64,000 nucleotides of DNA. Source: Pelomyxa schiedti (Eukaryota > Evosea > Pelobiontida > Pelomyxidae). The stretch's first letter is position 1, and each line of letters starts with the position of its first letter. The stretch is from the NCBI GenBank assembly GCA_020536535.1, contig JAHLWZ010000790.1:310001-374000 (forward strand), read 5' to 3'. Position numbers and translations under genes: made by a program. Below, in pieces: positions 1 to 10,318 of the stretch. A model generated the notes under the pieces. The model did no database searches. It had not been told where the DNA came from and saw only the letters and a program-made list of their open reading frames with translations.

Positions 1-24
1 TGGTTTTTGGTTTTATTTTTCCAG

Positions 25-2415
25 AGTGATTACGCCGATGACGAAAACCTCGAAGCCACTATAGCTGTTGGCAATTCCTCCTTTTTTGGGCGGGTCTTCA
101 TACGTTACCTGGTCCAATCCTTCTAACACGAGATGTTAACAGAGAATAGCCGAACTGGAAATACTTGAGGCAGCAACAACCCGCACCCAAACAGAACCCG
201 ATTCGGCCGATTTCGCTGATTTCCCAGAGCCAACTCAGGCGACCACAACTTCCTCTTCGTTGTCTACAGCAATTTTGAATACCACTGAACCACTTCCGGA
301 AATTGAGATACACTTTGACACGACAGACGACACCCCCCCTCCTTTGCCTCCTCCACTTCATCGGACCAGCTCTTTAGTGGCCACGGCCCCTCCTCTCAAT
401 CAATCAACACGAAGACCTCCCCCGCCGGTACCGGATGAGGCTCCTTTCGATATTACATCGGATGTCTCTTCTTCGGAGGTTCCCAGTGAGGATGAACCTT
501 TGACATTAAAAGAAATGACCTCTCGGCTAGCAAGCTTCAAGGATCTCTTGTGTGTTATTTTCCTCCAAAACTGTCTGTAGAAAAGCTTACACGTACAAAG
601 AAATGCCCCTTCAACAGCAGAAACTGAGAGGGCTCTTACAGAACTCTATGAAAACGGTATTTCCAAGCTTCAAGAGCGTGTAACTGTGCTTATAAATCAA
701 GTATGTTAACTTATTGTAGCCTTTGCCATCCTCACCCCCTTCAGTATGTTGACAGTCCTACAATGCTTCAAGACTTGATGCTACTTTATGAGCAAGTTGA
801 TGTGATACAAACCCAGTGGCAGAACAGGCAGCAGCAAGGGGAAACAGCAAGTGAAGTGATTCGCTCTTCCATCCACATGGTCAGCTTATTTTTTCTTTTT
901 CCATAAACAAGCACTCACAAAAATTAGGTGGAAACACAACCACTCATCGACCTCCCTGAACAAAATTCAACTGCCTATATAACTACTCCGTTTTCTGGAA
1001 CTTCTTCGACATCATCTTCATCCACAACTTCATCTTCATCTGCAGCTGTATCTACACCCCCAGGCACTAGTACAAGAAGTTCTTCTCTTCTCAAGCAAGT
1101 GCAAATCAATGATGCAGAACCGGAAGAACCTGTATTAAATCCCTTTCTTGCATTTCAGCTCACTCGAGAAGCTACCAGATATATCCTGTCCAATTTGTAT
1201 GGACGATGTGAAAGGATCTCTCTGCTACAGGCTTCGAGAGTGCAAACATCAGTACTGTGTAAATGTAAAAGTCTACTTCCATGAACCACCCCAACTTTTA
1301 CTCAGTGCTTTGATGACTACTTGTCAACCTTGATAAAAGATGGTAAAGTTTTGGATATTAAGTGTCCCAACCCCACGTGTACTGCTGTTGTCAGCTACCA
1401 TGATGTATGCCAAAAAAAAAAGTTTCAGTGCCAATAAAACTCTGGATACAGGTCTCTGTGCTCATTGAAAATGATGAGCTATTTGCAAAATATGAAGAGT
1501 TTTTGTTCCTCGCTGCTCTAAAAGCTGAGCCAGGCCTTCGTTGGTGTCCAAAGTGTGTGCCCTGGTTTCTTTCTTTTTAATTACTCTTTCAAGACCGGGT
1601 TGTGGAAATGCCATGATTGGTTCTGAAGATGATCCACGCATGGTTTGCAACAAGCCTGGGTGTGGCTACGAGTTCTGTTTCAAATGCAATGAAGAGGCAT
1701 TCCCTCATCACTGATGTTCTTGTTTTGTCATGACTTTCCCTTAGTGGCATACTGGAACTTGTGAAGATCTCCAGAAATGGAAACTTGAGAACGGCACGGC
1801 AGATAAAAAGTAAACCCATTTGGCATGTGGCGTTCGGTTTAATTCCTTTAAAGGTATGCAGAATGGGCCAAACAACATACTAAGGCTTGTCCGAAGTGCA
1901 AAGCGAAAATAGAAAAGAATGCTGGTTGCAACCATATGTTCTCTTCCATTCTTAGGTCTATTCTTTCTGAAACCATTAGGACCTGTGTCAACTGCCATTA
2001 TGAGTTTTGTTGGCTCTGTGGTGGCAAATATTCAGTATGGTCTTCCATCAATTTACATCGATTTATTGGCATTGCAGTCGGGACACTTTGATAAGTTTAA
2101 CGTTCTTGGGTGCCCAGGAATGCAGTTTTCCGATTCCGAGGCATCTGACTCTCATCCACACTTGGCCATGGCAAAACGTGTGGGAGTGAGGGCTCTAATA
2201 GGTGCGTGCCACTCCGTCATTGCCTAACTCACCTTGCATAGGAACGGGCGTGGTAGTAGGTGGCTTGGTTGTTGGCGCTTTAGCTATTCCCGGAGTACTT
2301 ATTGGTGCCCCTATCTATGGTATCTTGCCAACTTTGATCTAAAACCTCCTATTGACTTTCTCAAGGTGGCTACAAACTTCATCAACGAGCGAAGAGAGCA
2401 CGCAGAGGGTGGTAG
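25..2415 (+). CDS. RBR-type E3 ubiquitin ligase with GAT-like adaptor region (5' partial)
   Basis: The window opens on a pyrimidine-rich intron end, so the first exons lie upstream. In order the gene encodes a Pro-rich linker, a helical stretch (about 490-870) resembling the GAT domain of TOM1/GGA sorting adaptors, a clathrin-box-like LIDLP, a Ser/Thr-rich linker, RING1 (begins CPICMDDV, about 1170), an IBR (about 1480-1690) and RING2. RING2 reads [19 protein letters not shown], and the Cys of GCNHM is the expected catalytic thioester Cys, followed by [10 protein letters not shown] Gly/Val-rich TM segment and a short basic tail end at TAG 2413-2415. The tail needs an intron from about 2320 to 2365; read through, the frame stops at 2340. 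Known for the family: RBR ligases pass ubiquitin from an E2 to their own Cys and then to substrate. A membrane-anchored role in ubiquitin-dependent sorting is inference. Confidence 0.85.
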
Positions 2416-2592
2416 ATACTTGAGCAATTCTATTTGTAAATTTCTAAAATGATACTATCACCCTGTCCCCGACACCAAGTTTTTCGTTTCCCAGTGGTTT
2501 TATTGTTTAAAAAGAAATACCATTCTAGAGACAAAAAGTTGCTATGACAAAACTTAGATTTTGGTTTTTTCTTCCATAAATATCATTTACAA

Positions 2593-5500
2593 CTAATGCT
2601 GTTTGCCCTTTGGTTGCCTGTGACCTCTCTTAAACGATACCGCGTAGCCCAGTATCACTCCACAAACTGATAGAGCCAGTAATAAACCAAATGTGATGTA
2701 CACAGACATATCAGGGCCAGCCACTGTGGTGGAATAAGGTTTTTTGGTTTTAATTAGAAGGCGAACCTTTGCAGTCTCCATCATCAAAATTGCATTCTTC
2801 TATATCACACCCTTCCTGGCAAATGTTGTCCCCAACCCATGGATCAATGCACGTGGGAGCACAATCTTTTTTTTGTGAGTGTTAGTATGAGGAATCTGGC
2901 TTTTGTTTTGAATGAAAATACCTCCCATACAACCAAGGAATGATAGGCAGTCCATTTGACCAACACTGGGAAGTGTGGATACCAGGGTGGCGTAGCCGTG
3001 GGTTGGGTCAATGGAGTAAAGAACGGAGGAAAACCGGTTCTGCTGAGCAGTCATGTACAATACGTTGTTGCACAGGTCGTAGTCCATGCCGAGCGGGTCG
3101 TAGCTGCTCCCCAGTAGTCCTATGTATTGTACTTCACAGGTAGAAGCATTGATCCGTATCAATGCATGTAACTCTGGATCAACGGAATAAAGTTGCCCTT
3201 GGGAATCGGCAGCCAGTTCTAAGGCCCAGGAAACTGGTATTTCGCAAATTGGGGTGGTGGCGGCATTGCTTATGTCTATTGTATACAATGTAGTATTCAC
3301 TATAGCATTCAGCGTTGAATTGAGGTTGTTGCATGTAAAGGACACAAACATTTGATGATGGACAGGGGACCATGTCATCCCCCCAACTCTGCAGGAAGGT
3401 GCAGGAAAGTTGGTTGATCCAACAAGTGTGCTCTCACATGTATCGGTTGAAAGTTGATACAGATTGTTGCCAAGATCAAAAGCATACATGGCAGATGGGT
3501 CACCAGCAAAGAATTCTCCAGTATAAAGATGCTGGGCAAGATTATACCTGCACGTTATGGAGAGGTCCACAGTCGACGGGACCGAAAAGTTGAATAGGCC
3601 AGTGGGTTCATAGACAGGCTCGTAGCTTATTCCAAAGGCGCGTGCCGTCTGTTTTTCTGTGAAAAGGACCTAAGGAATCAGAAGGGACGGCAATGGCAGT
3701 GTGAACTGCAGGATGAGTTACCTTCGTGGACTTCGAGAATAAATGGGTGTATATCACCAGCAAAAAAAAGTGGCATTACGGCAATATAATAAGGAATTCC
3801 AGCTTTTGCACTCCAGGAGATCGTTGCATGTTCACAAGTGACATAGTCAGATTGGCACGTGGAAGCAACCCCAGAGCTACTACACTCGGAAAAGATGAGA
3901 ACAATGCACGAGACCTCACTTCCACAAACACTTGCTGTAATTACTTGGTCCACTGAAGATTCATAGCGGAAGTACATAGCTTTGGCCAAATATTAACAAA
4001 AAAAAGTACCTAAAACCTACCCTGAGTTTCAGAATTCTGGTCATTACAACTGTAAGCCGACGCGTCTTGTAATAACAAAGACCCGGAAACTGTGTAAGGC
4101 AATTTTGTGATGACATTGGATTCAAGACAGTTGTTGCCCACTGCTGCTTCCACTACCAAACAAAGAGGTAAAAATAGTGTGCAATCAAAGAAAGAAGAAA
4201 TACAGCTGGTCAATTCCATTTCAAATGAGACAAAGCTGGAATATGATGAGGGTGCTATAGCGATAGTATAGGCAGTGTTGGCGTATGCTGGCCATAGAGC
4301 AAGGTGTTGACCACCTTCCTCACAGTCCCCTGGTGTGTAATTAAAGCATCCTTGCCCGACGTCATAGAGGCACTCTTCAATGACAAACAAATTGAATGAT
4401 ATAGTGGCACATAGGTCAGCAACAAGTACTGTATCCTGTGCAGGTGTATAGATAAAATACATCCCTGTCCAAGAAAACTCAATGGAAAAGATCGGTTTGT
4501 GGATTACCTTGCTGCTGGGAGACTGTTCCATTGCAATTGATCGTTGAGATTGCTTGTTCAGCGATATTCCCCACAAGTGAGATAGGTATACTTGGGATTG
4601 TGACTGCTGATGAACACTGGCTTGCTTCATTGTAGTAAACTAAAAGAAGTATCAGAGAAAGGTGAAAGTGGATTGGGAGATATGACCAGAATACAAACGC
4701 AATTCATAGTAGGACCCCACATCCCAAGTATTAGCTGTAACAAAGATTAAGTATGTCGTGCCCTTAATAGCTCTCCAAGTTGTACTGGAGCCTGTAACGC
4801 AGTACTCTGTACTTAAATTCAAGACACAGTCTAGTCCAATGCCTTCACTACAGGTGGACATCACAGGAAGCACTCCAGGCTCTATATTTGTATTATCACT
4901 GCATGTTGTAGCGTGCAGGAGGCCATCCTCTCTTGCCAGATATGCATACCATACCCCTTTCCTCTTTGTTTATTTCAAAACGCAAGGTAATCCATACCTC
5001 TCACAGTTACTGAATAACTACACGAATATTGTGATAGTGTGTTATACGTGTCACTTCCACTTTGTATAAAGGGTAAGGTATCAATGTAAATAGGGGTAAG
5101 ACAGGAGTTGCCTTCATCATTGCCAGCTGCTTTGGGTAAGGAGGAAGTAAGGAAACTTAGGGCAAAACTAACCGTCATATACAGTAAGATTAAATCTTCC
5201 TACAGTATTTTGAACACCCGTTACAAATAAGTAATATGTTACTCCTCCGTGTGCTGTCCACTTTATTTGAGACATCATATCATTGCATTCGTTGTCCCCA
5301 ATGTCAAGGCAACCATTCGCCACAGGAGGTGAATCAGCAGTGCAGTTGGTAAAGAGGTAAATCATTGTATTGAATGTTGTTGCTTCTGCGCATGTCATAG
5401 CCACAAAGGTGGTTGTATTTGGAGGTGTCACAGAAAACCACACCCCTGTTTTTTTTTTTTTATGTTATCCTTTTTTTCCTCTGTGGTATATATTTTGTAA

Positions 5501-6795
5501 AAGTGTACAAGACTAAAACCACCTGGCACCTTTCTTTGATTCAAGAGTTGGACAAGCATACAGAGAGAAACCTTCGACGTCAGTGTACAGGGTCACAGTA
5601 AAGGGAAAGGATGAAATCACAGTTGAGTCAGAGCACGAAGATGAAATCTCCTCTTTCCGCGTGTCAGAAGAAGACATACAAAAGAATGTCTTACCTTCCC
5701 AAACTGAGAGGGTAAAGATATCTCTCTGACCCACAGAAGAGCTTGTTACAAAGAGGTAGTATGTTTCAGATTTTGTTGCACTCCAAATCACTTGAGATGC
5801 GCGATCAAGGCAAAAACTTTCGTCATGCGTGATGCAGCCTGATGCTGTGTAATTTCCCGCATTTGATGTGCAGCTATCAAATACGTAAAGTTCCGCATCG
5901 TATGATGTCAGGTAGCTGCATGTACTGGCCACGGTAAACGAAGTGTGTGTCGGTGTGTATTTGAACCACATCCCTGTGGGGCGTCATTTGTGTATTTGGT
6001 TCTGTGGATAAGACCTCTTCCTGAAGTCAATGAATCACAACTGTACCAGGATGACACTTTTGTCAAAGAAGGGGATCCAAGAAGGACATATGGTAAAGTG
6101 GAAATACTGAGGGCACTATTACAGTCGGGGCCAACGGAGGTTTCAGCTTATGACTTAGTTACTATGATAAAAACAAAAAAAATACAGTGAAGAATGGAAC
6201 CTCGTACAACAGATAAGGTGAAGGTCCCTACAGTAGCTCCATGCTTGTTTGTATCTGAGTTGGAAACAAACAAATAAAGTCTGTTGCTTCCTGGTTTTGA
6301 AAGCCACCTATATGCACTGCCCCAGCCTGATGCCCCACATGGTGTTGAGGCAGCAGTAGAACAGTTCAATCCAATTCCATTAACACATGCGCGGAACACA
6401 TTGATATATGTGTTGAAAGAAGGAACAGGTTCACAAGTCGAGGCCACAATAACAGATGCATTCGGTGTTGCGTCAAAAGCAAACCAGACACCTAACTTTG
6501 GTTTCAAAAAAACAAAAAAAAACCAACAAACAAAACAAAAAAAAACCCAAACAAACAAAGCAAAAAAAGCAAACAAACCTCTTTTGATGTGGTCTATTGG
6601 ACACACATATTCCGACGTTGGAGTTGAGGATGAGGTGACTTGAGTGGTCATGAACGGCAGCACGTCAACCACTATGGGCACGCTGCAGTTTTCCCCTTCA
6701 GCATTTGTTCCCCACACATTGCAAACTAATACAACCGCCGCGAGTATCGTCGTCGGCACGCAGCCCACGAGGTGTCGCCCGCCCCACCACCCCAT
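2593..6795 (-). CDS. Surface protein: signal peptide, six beta-sandwich repeats, propeller-like domain, LNR, TM
   Basis: The chosen ATG at 6795 gives a signal peptide (MGWWGG... to GTNAE). Six repeats of about 120-150 residues follow, each with an early Cys, an LPF/FPFTV-like strand, a G(V/M)WF or MYF motif, a STC or similar, several spaced Cys and a YYLFV-like strand before the end. They resemble bacterial PPC/CUB-like beta-sandwiches. A region at about 2940-3600 looks like repeated YSVDP/YSIDP propeller blades. Next comes a Lin-12/Notch-type repeat (CAPTCIDPWVGDNIC, then GCDIEECNFDDGDC) at about 2775-2870, then one TM segment (YITFGLLLALSVCGVILGYA) and a short basic tail ending KGKQH. Introns separate most modules. 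Binding or adhesion at the cell surface is inference; no enzyme motif was seen. A second in-frame ATG at 6837 would lengthen the N-terminus. Confidence 0.75.
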
Positions 6796-6978
6796 TCCGG
6801 TATCGAATTCGTTACAGATCCACTGGAACATGCACATTGGTGTGATCTCGCTCTGGATCTCTGGAGAATCCTTTTTTTTGCTTGTGGTGGTTCCTCGCAA
6901 CCCACTGCACTCCCAACTATAAATTGTCGATCCCCAAGTACCAGAAGAACTTTCGAAAAAATTTAAAAACAGAAAAAA
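6796..6978. promoter_or_regulatory. Divergent spacer between surface-protein and RNA-binding genes
   Basis: These 183 bases separate two head-to-head start codons, so both promoters must lie here or in the adjoining transcribed ends. An AT-rich ACTATAAATT lies near 6915. No other element was recognised. Confidence 0.4.
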
Positions 6979-9900
6979 ATGGACACCAAGGTGACGCGCC
7001 ACAACCTGCGACGTAGCAACGCACTCCTTTTTTTTTTTTTTACCCCTTTGTGTCTTCCAACACGTTAGTTTTTTTTTAGTTTTAACTCGCTCACAGACTG
7101 GTGGGCCACCGGTGGCACAGCCAGGACCGGGACCCCAGACGACAACACAACAACAACAACAACAACAACAACAACCACAAACACCCACACAGACACAACA
7201 ACCGGACCAACAACAACAGCAACAACCAGCACTAGATCCTGAGCAACAGGCTTACTACTACTCAGTACTTACCCACTTTTTTTTTTTTTTTTTTTAGTAT
7301 TTGTTTGTTTTGTTTGATGTATCGTGGGGTTTTTTTTTTTTTCCCCTCCGCAATTACGCCTTTACTCACTTCTTTTTTTTTTTTTTTTTTTTATTTACGA
7401 AGCTTTATCAAATGTACGGGTGCATGCCAACGGACCCTTCGCAGTACAGTGCGTGGGCTCAGCAACAAACTGCTGCAACTGGCGCGGCACCCCCTGCCAA
7501 TGGAACAAGTGCTATGCAACCTTTTCCTCAGCAAGGCCAGCAACAGGCACCGGGCGCTACACCGCCAGGCTATCCTGGGGGTTATCCATACTATAACTAC
7601 CAAATGGGCGGATACCAACAAAGACCCATGATGGGGATGGGCGGAATGGGTGCGCCACTACAACCATCAAAGTCTCTATGGGTCGGGAATCTTCCTTCTG
7701 ACATTACTGAGGATGAGATAAGGGAGGCCTTTTCTGCTTTTGGGTCTGTGGAAAGCATTAAGGTAGGATTCATATCTACCCAAAAAATGCTTTAACTTTT
7801 TTTTTTTTTGTATAGCTTCTACAAGCCAAGAACTGTTGCTTTATCAATTTTGAGGATCTGCAGTCATCCATGGCTGCTCATAGTGGGATGACTGGACATA
7901 TCATGCACGGTCAACAAATCAAAATTGGTTGGGGAAAGGTTGTAATTCAAATGCCAAAACAATTCTAATAGTTCCTAGACAGAGGCTGTTGAAGATCACG
8001 GACCTCCACCTTGCCGTAACTTATGGATAGGAAACATCCATCCAGATACGACGGAACAAGATATTTCTGAGGCGTTTCAGCAATACGGGGCAATTGAAAG
8101 GATAAGGGTCATCCCTCATAAAGGATGTGCCTTCGTCAATTTCCAAACATTGGAGGCGTGTGTGGCAGCCAAAAAGAATATGCAGGGCAAACAATTGCTT
8201 GGGCAACCAATGAAGCTCAACTTCGGAAAGGTAAGTTGTACTACCCTGTATGCAACTAACACCCCACAGGATTCGGGCCCTCCAACTGCTCCTGCGTCAT
8301 CTGCACCGTCTACACCATCTACTTTCTTACGACAAGATGAACCACCACCACCGAGAGCACCTCCCCCAGGTGAGCAGACACATGTAATTTTTGGTTTCCA
8401 ACTTGCATTTCAGCAGGAGTAGAGGAAAAAAATGTTATTGACAAACTCGCAGAGTATGTTGTAAGAAATGGAACTATGTTTGAACAGATGATGATATCGA
8501 AGCAAAAAGACAATCCAAAAATGAGTTTCCTGCAACCCACTGACCCCTTCCATGCTTATTACAAGTGGCGCGTGTATGAAATAACGCAGGGTTTGAGTCC
8601 TTTTCCTCTCCCATCCCTTCTCACTATTTTGCAGCTGAAAAGTCCTCAGGCACTCCCATTGTGCGTTGTCTTTCTTTAATGCAGTGGCAAATAACTATTC
8701 CAAACAAAGATGTAAATCACGGATTTCCCATTTATGCACTAATAGGGACCGCCCCTCAGTGAACAAGACGTGTCTGAGCTCAAAGGAATACTCACTCAAC
8801 TACAAGCCACAAAGGAATCAATCAAAGTACCTTTCCACTTCGTCAAACATAGAAAAACTGACAGCTCTTCAAAGGCTGCTAAAGACTGGATCACAAATCA
8901 TTGCAAACAACTGATTGGTGTTGGACAAATCCTCAAGAGTACCGTTGAGGCAGTTCCAACTTTTGAGAAGAAATTGAACATTGTCTATCTTATCAACGAT
9001 ATTTTGCACCACGGGTATTTCATACACAACCCAGACTATTTTCTCACGTTCCTTCAGATTTCGCCTTCGTAACGGAGAAGCAACAGACGAATACAATACC
9101 GGTTTACGGACAATTCTCCCCTCTGTAATGAGTGCCTCCTTCTCCAGTGGGCAACCCCAAGACCAAGAAAAGATTTTGAAGGTGCTACAAATATGGTCCG
9201 ATAAAGGGATCTATGAAAAAGATTTCATGGATAAACTGAGGAACTACACTATAGGACATTCCATAGAAGTGGTTAGCATCTCGTTTTACTGTTTGTTTTT
9301 AACGCCCTCTTTAGCAAAGACAACCAAATGAACCACAGGGAACCGCACAGTTTGGGAGTTCTAATCCCCACATGTATTCGGAGTCATCAGGGACTTCAAT
9401 AGGCGGCTCACTACCTGGTGCTGCCAGCACAGACAGTAACCAGCCTGAGACAAATCGAAATGCACAACTGGTAAACCGTATGGAAACATTTTATCAGGAA
9501 GCAATGGGAGGCTCCACAAAGGGTGGTCCTCCTGACATGACAGGAGAACAAAGTGGGTGGGGAGGAAGGGGGCGAGGCAGATTTGGTGGTGGTGGAAGTG
9601 GGTGGGATAGGGACCCAAACAACAGCGGGAGCGGAAGAGGGAGACCACATGATAGAGACAGAGACAGGGATAGAGACCGCGATCGTGATCGCGACAGGGA
9701 TAGAGGCAGAGACTGGGGGCGAGGAGATAGAGGAGGCTACAGAGGAGGCAGGGGTGGCCGAGAGTGGGGTAGAGGTGGCAGATGGAACGACTACGGGGGC
9801 GCACAGTCCCACCATCACCACCACCATCACCATTCCTCCCACAGACACTCGCATACACACAGAGGCAGACACAGCCACAGCCGTTCCCGCAGCCCCTCCA

Positions 9901-10202
9901 ATAGCAAAAGCCGCAGCCCATCTCGCAGCCGGAGCAGTAGCCAGAGCCGAAGCATGAGTATCAGCGGGAGCCGGAGCCGCAGCCAGAGCAGGAGCCAGAG
10001 CAATAGCAAGAGCAGGAGCCCCAACCGAGATACCACAGCCACAGCCACCAACCCACAAGCAACGTTGGTTCCCAATCAAATCCCACAACAACCACCTCCC
10101 CCACCACAACAAATAATACCACAGCAAGTGCCCCCACCACCTCCACCAACAAACAATACAACAGTAGCCCCTCCAATGCCACCTACCCAGAAGCAGAATT
10201 AA
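6979..10202 (+). CDS. RRM-RRM-SURP-CID-RS protein, U2SURP/CHERP-like splicing factor
   Basis: The first exon is only ATGGACACCAAG; a T-rich intron (6991-7096) joins it to a Gln/Pro-rich exon. Two RRMs follow: SLWVGNLPSDITEDEIREAF (about 7673) and NLWIGNIHPDTTEQDISEAF (about 8020), with RNP1-like NCCFINFED and GCAFVNFQT. Next is a SURP module (DKLAEYVVRNGTMFEQMMIS, about 8440-8580), then a CID domain (about 8770-9270; LNIVYLINDILHHG, then KVLQIWSDKGIYEKDF). The C-terminus is Gly/Arg-rich with Arg-Asp, His and Arg-Ser runs and a Pro-rich end, stopping at 10202. CID domains of this kind touch the RNA polymerase II CTD, and SURP modules bind splicing factor 1-type partners, so a U2 snRNP-linked splicing role is likely. 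U2SURP has one RRM and CHERP none that I recall, so two RRMs here is unusual. Confidence 0.85.
7143..7230 (+). repeat. (CAA)n-rich polyglutamine tract
   Basis: A near-perfect CAA run at about 7143-7174 followed by interrupted CAA/CAG codons encodes Gln-rich sequence in exon 2 of the RRM-SURP-CID gene. It is probably length-variable between strains. Confidence 0.85.
7269..7400 (+). repeat. Intron with several long T tracts
   Basis: The intron joining the Gln-rich exon (ending ...YYYS) to the next (LYQMYG...) starts GTACTT at about 7266 and holds T runs of roughly 18, 12 and 18 bases. It ends near 7400 at an AAG acceptor. It is longer than most introns here, and its T tracts exceed a normal polypyrimidine tract. 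Confidence 0.7.
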
Positions 10203-10318
10203 ACAAACTCCATCATTTCCATTCTATTCTAAACGAAACATTATTTTCCCGGTCGTTCTGTCAACCGCAGCAGCCCGCAACCAAGCAGAAAAAAATCAAA
10301 AAAAACAAAAAAACCCAC

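Noticed and set aside
6838-7188. Upstream extension of the surface-protein frame on the minus strand (Cys/Val run)
   Set aside because: It is antisense to the CAA repeat and the first exon of the next gene; the signal peptide fits ATG 6795.
7301-7631. Phe-rich plus-strand frames
   Set aside because: These read T-rich intron sequence of the RRM-SURP-CID gene in several frames.
9411-10127. Long minus-strand open frame rich in Ala/Val/Ser
   Set aside because: It is the mirror of the biased RS/RD/His codons of the plus-strand SURP-CID gene; composition alone keeps it open.
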